Assembly (NCBI GenBank): GCA_030544215.1
Contig: JARZZO010000016.1
Location: forward strand, 54,079,501-54,143,500
Length of the DNA: 64,000 nucleotides
Origin: Zantedeschia hybrid cultivar
Taxonomy: Eukaryota > Streptophyta > Magnoliopsida > Alismatales > Araceae
Direction: 5' to 3'
The translations under genes and the position numbers were made by a program. Positions 41,201 through 53,000 of the stretch are shown one piece after another; the stretch's first letter is position 1; each line of letters starts with the position of its first letter. Under the pieces are notes generated by a model. The model saw only the letters and a program-made list of their open reading frames with translations, did not search any database and was not told the DNA's origin.

Positions 41201-42342
41201 ACTTATAACTAAGTGAAAGTTGCTGGGCTCCTGTATGACATGGAAGATTCTTCTCTGCTCCTTGCTGTTTTAAAGTTCAAGAAGCTTTTTCTGTAATTTA
41301 ACCTTATTATCCTCTAGATCATTCTTCTCTATAAACTAAGTTAGTGTTTTGTATTGACTTCGGTCAAAGTGTAACCTCTATATTTTATCAATGAAATGTA
41401 ACCTATGGTCACCTTCAAAACAAAAAAAAAAACACTTAGCGCCACTTTGATTGGAGAATAGGGGAAGAATAAGGACGAATAAGGAGAGAATAAGCTTAAT
41501 TTTGCTTTGACAAGCAGAATGGCTTATACCGTGCAGAATAGCATATGCGGGGAATAAGGAGAATAAGCCATCCCACCCTAGACCCGAGAATTGCTTATTC
41601 TTCTTATTCCGTCGGCGGGCCCCACAAAACTATCAAACCGAAATACCCCTTATTCTAGTATATGCTATTCCGTCAGTGGGCCCCACATAATAACTTATTA
41701 TGTAGACAAAGTGGGGCTTAGGATATTTGTTGAACCCACAATTGCATTAGAGCTAAAATACTCTGGTGCTCGACCCAATGGACTTAGAGAAGTTTGTATA
41801 GTGAAGTCCATCGCACATTTATAATACCACAGTGACAAAAAAGGTGATCAATGTTTTCCTAAAACATACCACAAAAAATATGTAGATGATTGAATGTAAA
41901 GGATATGTTTGGGCCTATCACTAGTTGGAAGCCATCTTAGAGCCACTTTCCACAGGAATATCTTAATCTTGTTTGGTAAGACTTTGGACTAGACTAAACC
42001 TTTCCATAACACTCTCAATCCTCCATCATCTATCATTTTTGTGAGAGTATTAACAAATAATCCGCCTTTACTGTATCAAGCAATGTAGCAGGATTCACTC
42101 ATTTTGCCATCATTCTTGTAGAAAGTAAGGGCAAACATGTAAAATAACTACTATTATAGTGTTTTTTGTATATTTTTTATTCTTTGTCTGTTGTATCCCT
42201 ATCTTGTATTGTATGTAAAGGGGTAAAAGGGTCCTTTGTTATTTGCCCTATTTATTTTAGTTGAGAAGGGAGGAGCCAAAAAACCTAAGGGGCCTCTCTC
42301 TTGCCTGGTCTTCTCTTGGACCATCTACTCCAACTGGCATCC

Positions 42343-42440
<98 letters not shown>

Positions 42441-42957
42441 TATATCATGGTATCAGAGCCCATGGTTCCGCACTGGGCTATACACCCAATATTTGTGATC
42501 CACATGATAGAGCCTAAAATCGGCCTACACGTAAGGTAGCGTGTTTGTGAGACCTTAGGTTTAATGCCCCAAAACACTTGGGTATCTGAAATTTTTAAAA
42601 ATTGTATATCTATAAATACTAAAAAAAGTACATAGGCTATTATAAAAAGCTAAAGGTTTATTTGCAACAATAAACATTTATTGAGGAAATAAACTTAAAC
42701 CCTCCACAAGCTGCCACCTCATTACACATTTGGTCTTTTCTTCAAGTCATCACTTAATGTAGAAGAGGACACCTCATTGATTCGAGAATTGCCACCTCAT
42801 TAGGGACACCTCATCATTTCTAGAAGTGGACACCTAGCTGCTGCCTTACTACTTCCAGCCTTTTCTTCTACTTTCCTCATTCTTATCCCCTATTTTCCTC
42901 CTATAAGTAGAAGCGCAACTTGTTAGCTTCTCCCAACCCACGAAGAAGGTAAAGGGC

Positions 42958-42989
<32 letters not shown>

Positions 42990-45900
42990 TAAGCAGGTGA
43001 GAGAGGAAAACTTGAGGAAAGACCTATTAAGAGAGAGTGATTTCTAGAATAGAAGAGTGTGTTATTCTGCCTTAGCCATATGGAGGACCAGCTGGGGTGG
43101 ATGCTCTCTGCAGCGACTCCGGGAGATCTTGGGGTCCTTGGTGGTCTTCCTTTTAAGGTAGGTGACTTGCCCTTTCTCCTCTTCATGTGCCTTGCGATGT
43201 TTCTCTTTAGTTCTTTAACCACTCTTAAAGTGGGATTTGCATCTCCACATAAATAGACGTTGTCAAATTTATATTCAAATTAGAAAGATAGCTAGTAACA
43301 AAATTGTAGATAATGGACTGGTTTTAATAGATAATAGCATATTTTAAAAGTTGTGACAATTAATCATGTTATAGATCTTGAATAAATTCTTTCCAAGGTC
43401 AAGTTTTTAAAGGACTATATTTAAACTATTAATCACTTCTAATCTGTATATACACTTTAACTTGGTATATTTTAGCTAGACACATACACATGACAGCCCC
43501 TTCTAGAAACATAACTTTGTAGTCTACAGGAACTCAACTGTAGCATCAACAAATCGTATTTATACTTTCTACATAATTATCTAGTTTGTAAATCGAGTCC
43601 CACATGACATAAGGATCATGATTTATTAATGCCTGACATCTAGAAACATGATGAGTTAAGCATAGATATGGCTGAGTATTCTCTTGAGTAAGTATGTGAA
43701 TATAAAAGGGTTCTATCTATATATAAACATTCATGTATATTACATACTTATAAAAGGGTTCTATCTATATATAAGCATTCATGTATATTACACTTGTTAA
43801 ATTGGGAAGGGAGGAGTTTGTGATTGTGAATGATCATACAATTTTATAACTGTGGAAGTGTAAATAATTGTTTGATAACTGTGAAATACCATGAATAATT
43901 GTATTGTGACTGATAGTTTTGTGACCATGGAGTTTCACGTTATTGTTGATTTTAAGGTGGAGTAATGTCCTCACACTAGTTTAATTTTACCCTTCTAAGA
44001 TTGGGAAGTCTTCATGGTGAGGGTCGGGGACCCAACCCAACTACGACTGTAAAGGTATGTTCAGGCCAGGGATTGTAAAATCAGCCGATCCCAAGTCAAA
44101 TCGGCCGAGCCAGACTGGGGATCGACGGGGGGAGATCCAACTGATTTCGGCCAATCCTAACCCGAATCGGATCAAGATCATCGGGGTCCGATCCGGACCC
44201 CCAACCCAAGCCAGAATTCCTTGGTTAGGGCATCGGGCAGCCTTTTAAGACTAAAAGATAAAGGTCCAGTCTCAGTATTCCTGACTTAGACAACAAGAGA
44301 GTCTTGTCCGTATGCACACATGGTTGGTTTATTGGACCTCGCAGTACTGCAAACAATTCAAGCCAATTAGCCTATTTGACTAGCCGTACCTTTCTGACGG
44401 ATGGCTTCAGTTAGGGCAGATAGGCAGGTGCCTAGTGGATAGGCAAGGGCCTGGTTATGTTGTACTCCACCCTGGCATGACAACTGGACTGGTGTATTGG
44501 CAAACTTGTCACTTCTGGGTTAATTAGATCAGATCTTTTTCAATCAAGAGAAAAGATTAATTAACCACTACCAGATGACTATGTAATGACCCGGCCTAGC
44601 TAATCCTGTGCCTTTCTATTTGAGGTATATCAGAAGAAGAGTTAGTTTTCCAGTAATATTTGATACATTAATTTGTAAGTATCTAATAAGTATAATGGTG
44701 TTATATTTGTGTCTCGTGGTTTACTTTTGACACACCACTCGGTTTTCAGTAGCCTATTTAATTATGTCTTGGTTTAATTCATGTCCTAGAATAGATATTT
44801 TTTCTTAATTATGTATAGAGTTGCAGAGGTCAAAGAAGACCTATATGAGTTGATGACTCACTGCCACCTTTTTCTTGACTTTGTTTTGGTTTCTTATAGG
44901 ATGTAGAGTCACAAGGAGCTGGACGGGAAAGCAACGACTAGGAGTTTTTAGAAGAGGAGCTAACTTGTACAGAAGTATGTGTAGTCATCGTAGTGTACTT
45001 TTCCAGTATCCCTTATATGTACCTTTTCTTGCATACTATGTACAAACTACTATTATAGAATAAAAGTTTGGAGTTTCTCATGTTGCTAAGTGGTATCTAG
45101 GTGCATGCTTCTTGTTAATTTCCATTTTGTGGTGTGTCTCACTTCTCTAACCTATACAGATCTCCAAACCATCATGACTATAGGTGGTAGTCCCACATTA
45201 TTAATGGATTTAAGCGTGGGCGGCCACAAGGTATAGTCTCACATTATTAATGGGCTTATGTGTGGGGCTCCACAATGTTAGTATAGTTCCACACGGACAA
45301 GGGGGCAAAAGCAAACATGCGTTTAAAATAATGGTACCTATCCGCTCAATGCCTTAATGTTTTGAGCTGGATGGCCTAATAACTTCAAAGTTATAAGGAG
45401 GAGGCCCCATCAAAGCTATTTTTTCTCCTTTCTTCCCGCTACAGTACATACTATAGTATCGTGCTACAATGTGTGCAATAGTATCGCGCTACAGTGTGTG
45501 CTACAGTACCGAGCTACAGTGTCACATTTTCTAGAGTTTCAGCCAAGTCTGTTCACCGGCCTGCATCTTAGGGTTGCGGCCTCTCTCTTTTGCCTCTTGT
45601 CCTCAAAATCAGTCCTTTGGGCACCTTCCTTTTGTTCTTGTGTCAACAGCAACCAACAGAACCTCAGATGCCTCCAAAGTGTCTTTTGGGGTAGTTATAC
45701 TCAAGGAATTCCGGATCAAATCGGGTCCCCGAATCGGGACCAGCCGATCCCGATCCGAATCGGGATCGAATCGGCCGAAATTGGCCTGGATCGGCCGGAA
45801 TCGGTCGGGATCGGCCGGAATCGGCCGAATCGGGACCTGCCGATCCCAATCCAATTGGCCGATCCGGATCGGGATCAGCCGATTCTGCATTCCATAGTTA

Positions 45901-48900
45901 TACTGCCACATATTCTTGTTGGCGCTAGTGTAACTCTCCAAGTCATGCCTGAGAAATTGACAAAATTTAATTATCCTTCATGGTCAGTCTCTGCTTGGCT
46001 TTATATTTATGGATTCGAGAAGGCAGGCATCCTTACAGGTGCCATGAAGAAATCAGACGAGGGCAGCAAAGATTGTCATGCTTGGAAGCGTGACAATAGT
46101 GTCATTATGTCCTGGTTATCAGGTTCTGTCAACAGTAGTGTAAAGAAAGTCATCATCCATTCATGAACTGCAGCTGAGATGTGGCAGACCTTAGAGGAAG
46201 TTTATGGTAGGAAGCAGGATCTTCTGTGCACCTATCATCTGAACTCTAAGGTGTTCAAATTGCAGCAAGGTTCTATGTCTATACCCGATTAATTTGGGGC
46301 TCTAGAGGAGTTGTGGGATGAGATTGTTTACTATGAAGCAAGGCATGGTCTAATGGTGATAAAATTTAAATTGCTTTATAGCTTTTTTTCCCTGATCATT
46401 GTATTACGAACAATTGGAAATGGTCACGAACTGGACGGCATGTACCTTTTTAAGCGTGGGGAGAGTGAGGCTTTGCAGCCATCCGTATCCCAAAACCTGA
46501 CTACAAGGCTACAGGAGATCTATCTATGGCATACTTGGCTAGGGGATTTACCTTTTCAGTCTCTTTGTGTCTTGAGTCCTTTCTTCCAATCAGTCAATCT
46601 ACAGTCACTCCAGTGTGAAGTATGTCAGCTATCAAACATTGTATAACATCATTTTTTTTTCCTTTAGTTAATAAAAGTACATCTCCTTTTCAGCTTGTTC
46701 ATTCTGATGTGTGGAGCCTTGCTCCTGTTAACTCCGTGGGTGGTTATGCTTAAACACATTTACTGATGATTGTTCGCACATTACTTGATTGTACCTGATG
46801 AAATCTAGGGATGAAGTTCCTAGAATTGTCCTTTTTTTCATGCAATATGGTGGAGAGACAATTCAGTGCACATGTCAAAAGTTTCAAATCTGACAATGCA
46901 CATGAATACTTTGAGAAACATGTGAACATATTTTTTGAAGACGAAGGGATTGTTCACGAGTCCTCTTGTGCCTATACCCCCCAGCAGAATGGGGTGGCTG
47001 AAAGGAAATATAGGCACCTTCAAGCACTCCTTTTTCAGTATCACCTAGCTGATGTGTTCTGGGCTGAAGTTGTTCTTACTGTTTGTTATATCATTAACAG
47101 GTTGCTATCCATAAGTTTGCAGAACAGGTGTCCATTTTCTTTCCTAAACCCTGGCAAGCCTTTGTTTTATCTTCCATTTGGTTGTCTTCGCTTTAATCAT
47201 GTTTTTGGTCCTAATGTTACCAAACTCGATCCCAGAGCTCTTCACAATGTGTTTCTTGGCCAAAAGGGATATAAGTTATGATCCTGTCAATCGGAAAGTA
47301 TATGTTCAGAAGGATGTTACCTTTTCTGAGTCAGAGTCGTACTAACTCGGTGTCTTCCTCAGGGGAAGAGTGACCATGTTCAATGACATTCTTCTTCCTC
47401 ATAGTCAGAGCCTATCAAACTCTTTTTTGTCTTTTTGAGACTCAAGCCTCCTCTCCTAGTCCTAAAAATACCATAGACAAATCTCCTGAGAAGCCTCTTG
47501 AAAAGGTGCCCGGTGAAGTTGAGAAATATACTATTACTTTCAGGCAAAAAAGAATTTCAAAAACAAGCCGGTCATGGATTAATCAGCTAAGAGGACATTA
47601 AAATTCCTGATCTTGAAGGTACCTCCAAGTTTGTGCTCTTTGATACTCGTAGATATCTTGTTGACATGTCTGAATCTTTACCTTCTATTGAACCTCCTTG
47701 TACAGATTTGGATCAGCCTATTGCCTTACGAAGGGGAGTTAGGGCATGTACCTAACACCCCATCTCTAAATCTATAAATTATTCACCTTGTCTCCTCATT
47801 ATCTCTCATTTGTTTCAGCTCTATCATCTTCTTCTGTGCCTCCTACCTTTGCAGGATCCTAAATGGATTCAAGCAATGGAAGAGGAAATGCTGCTCTTGA
47901 CAAAAATGGTACCTGGATGCCAAGTTTTGCCGACTCGTTGAAGAGGATTAGATCGTATCTTCTCAGACACGGTACGATACCGATCCAACTCGGTCTGACT
48001 CGCACGAGTCAGGCCAACAAGTTTGTTAAAAGTAACAAGTTTAAAGCATATTTTAAAGAAATATACTCTGTTAATTGATATAAAAGTGTAATTTTACTTA
48101 TCAAATGAGTAAAACTCAATCTAAAGCAAGTCAGTCTGTATGTATGAGTCGGCAAAATCCGGTCCGACTCGGTCCATGCCAGCAGATCAGACATTGCCTA
48201 GATATGAGTTGACTCGTACAAATCGACATGATCCGGTACGATACAGCAAACTCTGCTGGAAACTAGTTAAGCCACCCGAGGGGGAGCACCTTCTTGGGAC
48301 CAAGTAGGTTTTTACCATTAAATACCACTGAGATGGTGAAATTCAGAGATATGAAGCTCAGTTGGTCGCTAAGGGATTTCCATAGACAAATGGCAATAAT
48401 TACCAGGAGACCATTGCCCCAGTAGCCAAGCTAAAGACAGTGAGAGTCCTATTTTCTCTCGCAGTTCATTTTCTTGACCTTTATATCAACTTGATGCAAA
48501 AAATGCCTTCTTGAATGGAGATCTACTTGAAGAGATTTATAGGGAGCTGCCACCTGGAATTGACACTAAAGGGAAGATAAGTATACTCAAAAGGGCATTG
48601 TATGGGTTGAAGCAATCTCCCAGAGCTCGGTTTTGGTAGATTGCGTCAGACCATGCTTAAGCTTAGTTACAAACAAGGGAATGTTGATCATACCTTGTTT
48701 GTGAAATGGAGAGGTAACTTAGTTAGTATACTACCATCCACTTTCAAAGAAACTTAGTTAGCATACTACTCGTGTATGTTGATGACATGGCTATCACAGG
48801 TAGTGATGAGTTGAGACAAAGGCATTGAAAAATAGCTTGTCTTCTGAATTTGAGATCAAAGATCTCAGTGCACAGATATTTCTTGGGATTTGAGGTTGTT

Positions 48901-49950
48901 CAAAAAGGGCAAATATGTGTGTCAGAGGAAGTACCCCTTGGATTTACTTAAGGAGATACGACAGTTACAGTGCAAACCTATAGATACACCCATTGAGCAG
49001 GATCATGGACCAAACACTATAGATGGAGGTGAGCTCTCTACTGATGGCAAGAGCAAGTATCAGAGGCTTGTTGTTAAGCTCCTATATGCTATATCTGTCC
49101 CTAACTCATCCTGACATAGCCTATGCAGTGAGTGTTGTAAGTAAATTCATGCATGCTCCAGAGAACTCACATCTAAATGTTGTGATGGATCTTGAGATAT
49201 TTGAAATCATGTCCGGGGAAAGGGACTTACAAGAAACTCAGATTCTTTGAGTCTTGAAGGGTACATCGATGTTGATTGGGCTGGTTCACTTGATGATAGA
49301 AGATCTACCACAAGCTATCATGTCTTTCTGGATGGAAATTTGGCTGTTTGGAGGAGCAAGAAGTAGTCAATGTGTGCAAGATCTAGTGCAGAAGCTGAAT
49401 ACAAGGCTATTGCTCAAGGACTTACTAAATTGCTACGGCTGAAAATCTTGACGAAGGATCTCGGTATTGAGATGAACTCGCCTACGAAACTCTATTATGA
49501 CAACAAGGCAGCCATTAATATTGCCAACAACCTTGTACAACATGACCGAACTAAACATATTGAGATTGACAGATCAGGAAGAAGCTTGATTTTGGAGATT
49601 TATGCTTGTATACGTCAGGTCTGAAGATCAAAAGGCAGACTTGTTGACCAAGGCCTTGACTAGAGCTCAATTCACCTCAACTGTATGCAAGTTGAGTATG
49701 TTGGATATCTATACTCAACTTGAGAGAGTAAAGAAAGTAAGGGCAAATGTGTAAAATCTCTCCTATTATAGTGTTTTTTTGTACACTCGTTATTGTTTGT
49801 CTTTATACCCGTCTTGTATTGTATGTAAAGGGGTAAAAGGGTCCTTTGTACTTTACCCATTTATTGAGTTGAGAAGGGAGGAGCCAAAAAACCTAAGGGG
49901 CCTCTCTTTTGCTTGGTCTTCTCTTGGACCATCTACTTCAACTGGTGTCC

Positions 49951-50004
<54 letters not shown>

Positions 50005-53000
50005 TACATACACATCCGTTCCATTCCCAAAAACTTCTAATCCCCATTTCTGCTCCTACTCCTAAAGAAAATTTGAATGATAAACTAGATGACCCCCTGC
50101 TACCATCTTGTTCGCTGCCATGAAATGCAGAATCGACCGATCCGAATAGGAATCAGCCGATCTGGATCGAGATCGACACTATCTGATCCAATTCCAGGGG
50201 CTAAAATGATAATTGGCTGGAATCAGCCTGGATCGCCTAGATCGAGCCAGAATCAGCTGAATCACCCGATCCGGATTGGATAGGATCATGGATGGCAGTA
50301 CCGGTACTGGTATCGGTGGGTACCGATACATACTGGCCAGTACCGGCCCAGTATCAGCCGATATCGGCCAGTACTACCAACCATGGATAGGATAGGGATC
50401 GGAATTGACCGATTCCGGATCTGGCTGATTCTTTTTATTTTCTTTCATTTTTAACTATTTTATTTTATTTTATTTTACTTTTCCTTTGGATCGGCCAATC
50501 CAGATCAGGATAAGCCGATTCGATTCATAATTCTATGTTCCCTGCAACCATCACGAGTCAATGTTCTACTGTCATTGTAGCTTCTATTCAGCTTAGCAAT
50601 TCTTCCAGTTCTACATCTATGGGGTTTTCAGATTCCAGTGGGCATGTCTTCATGAGAATAAATCTGTAGTATAGCCTTATTTTTTATCCTCTGCAATATG
50701 GTATAAATTGCTGAACTGGACAGCAAATGGCAAATCTGAGCACCATTTATCCTCCTAAAATTTGATCAAGTTTCCATTCCCTAAACTGAATCTTACAGCT
50801 GGAGCAACAACTTCCTCTAGCTTGGTCATGGTCCTTCATATAGGTGAAGACCCCCTACCTTGATCAACCCTGCTTCTCTTTGATCCTTAGTACTACAGAC
50901 TTTATCCCAAGACACTAAGTGAAGACCTCCCTTATCTCTCTCCCCCCCCATGGTTGGCAATATTGGCTGATACGTATCGGTATCGGCTAGGACTGGTACC
51001 GATACCCTCCGAATCACCCGATACTGGTCTTTGTAGTTAAAAAAATAATAAAATATCTTTTTATTATTTTTTTACGGCCGATACCGATACCGATATGTAT
51101 CGGTATCAGTACCCACCGGTACTGATACCGAGATTGCCATCCTTACTCCCCCTTGCCCAAAAGAAGGAGCTTTTCATAGATTCAATAATTCTCTCTAGAG
51201 TCCTGGAATTTTGAGAATCCAGAGATGATAATTAAGCCAAAGCAGAAAGGGCTGTCCTAGACAAAACCCATCTGCCCCCAGCTGACAGAATCTTAGCCTT
51301 CCATCCTTCAAGTTTCTGCTCAAATTTCTTGACTAGATCATCCCAATCCCTTGCCCAAATTGGTCCATTTGTACATAGTAGACCCAAGCATTTAATTGGG
51401 AATTTAGACCATCTGCAATTCATTATGTCAGCCTTATCCATCTCCCTCTCCTGCTCTAGATTAATGTTCTGACATCTATCAGCTGGGTGGATGTTTGGGG
51501 CAGGGCAGCAGGCCTTTTCTAACCCAATTGTCCTGCTGTTTTGTTGAAGGCTCGCCAGTGGAGTCATCTCATTTCTTGATTCCTTTTCACTGGTTGCTGT
51601 TTTCCCCCCACCATTTTACCGCCTTGTTAAAATGGAGAGTGTTTTTCCTAGTCTGATTCTTTGAGGTTTTGGGTTTTTATTTCTGTTCTGTAAGGGACCT
51701 TAGTTTCTGGGTTTTTTCTTTTGCCCAAGGGGATGGTTTTTCTTAACCTCTTGTACTGTGTCTCATCGCTTTTATATTGGAATGAATCGTGACTTTCTCA
51801 CCTTCAAAAAAAAAAAAAAAAAAAAAACTCCAGTAGCAGCCTGGGATTAGCAGAACTGGTGAATCTTGTTAACCCAATTCCAGCCTGGTTCAGATGTTGA
51901 TGACATCCCACTATCCTAGCCAGTCCTGACATTGCGATCCACAGTCTTGTATCCTTTAGAAGTTTAACATGCTGTTGAAATTAATAAAAATGAAAATAGA
52001 AGACTAAGATTGAACCACAGACACACGAACATATAAAATTGATAAGATAACTAGCACTCTGCAAAAGGTGGAGGCCCTTGCATGGTAAATGCCGGAATCT
52101 AGAGAGAATCAATGGTTAGTTCCAGTTCTAGCTCAGACTCACCTAATTCTGAGGTGTACATACAAGGCTTACATAAAAGTGTATGAAAACATAAACAAAT
52201 AATTGGGGGGGAAATACTGTTGTAGACTTATTTGTGTCAGTTTAATAATTTTGCACCTGTTCACGACCGATTTACTCCAGTTCAGATCCTATTGAGTTAC
52301 TTTATTACTTCATTATAAAAATGACCGGTTCAATCCCAGAATTCACAGAACCAGACTAATTATGATTGGCTCCGAATCCTCCAATCCACTTAGCAGTTTT
52401 TGAATATCTATCATCATCTTCAAAATCACAAAATTAAATTCTTTTTCAACAACAAAAAAGGAATGCTGAATAATTCACAATGAAATTTTAGGTGCTGGCA
52501 TTATAATTGCCAGAAGCAGGTTAACCAACAGGCATAGAAGCCATTAGAAAGATCATAAAGACGTCCATAGTTCTTAAATGTAAAGACAATAAGGTGCAGA
52601 AATACCTCAGAGCGCCAGCCATCAACCACAAAAACATCCAGTGAGTAGCCATCATTTGTAGAAAATGCATGTGCTTCTTGAATGTTGAGGCCAATTTCAG
52701 CCAGCAGAGAAGTCAACTGCAAAATTTCAATGCATATTTCCATAGTCAAGAATCAGTTTGGTGTGTGGATGGCAGTATATTGAACAGCTAGTTACAGCCT
52801 CTAGGTTGTGGATGAGTAGACGACTAGGGGAGAGCTTTTTTTTAAACATTGGTCAGATTTTTTTGGGGGGATGAGGATTGATTTATCTTTTTGATTCTCT
52901 CATATTCATATACATCTCCTTTTTTTTCAGAGAGTATGCAGCACTAAGCAAAAGAGAAAACTTAAAAGGATAGAGATTCAGAAGTAAAAGCAGAAAAACC

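Larger units (their letters stand above)
42117..50015 (+). mobile_element. Copia A: LTR retrotransposon, decayed and heavily nested
   Basis: LTRs at 42117-42447 and 49729-50015 share AAGTAAGGGCAAA, TTGTATTGTATGTAAAGGGG and GGAGCCAAAAAACCTAAGGG and end in CT and CA repeats. The primer site TGGTATCAGAGC lies at 42448. Plus-strand coding remnants in Copia order: gag (45940-46330), gag-pre-integrase (46440-46650), integrase (46811-47281), RT (48290-48900, with VYVDD), RNase H (49023-49624, with ARSSAEAEYKAIAQGLTKLL and NKAAINIANNLVQHDRTKHI). The zinc knuckle and protease are missing. Nested in it: unidentified 42560-45170, MITEs at 44067, 45702 and 47921, and an 18-bp LINE tail at 48733. Confidence 0.9.

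Noticed and set aside
42257..42577. Open frames of Ser-Leu, Arg-Glu or similar dipeptide runs
   Set aside because: They are translations of the (CT)40 microsatellite in the Copia A LTR; the same applies at 49853-50123.
45471..45940. Arg/Gly/Ile-rich frames with IGIGRNRP-like repeats
   Set aside because: Translations of the GATCGG-word MITE at 45702-45896 and its flank, not a protein.
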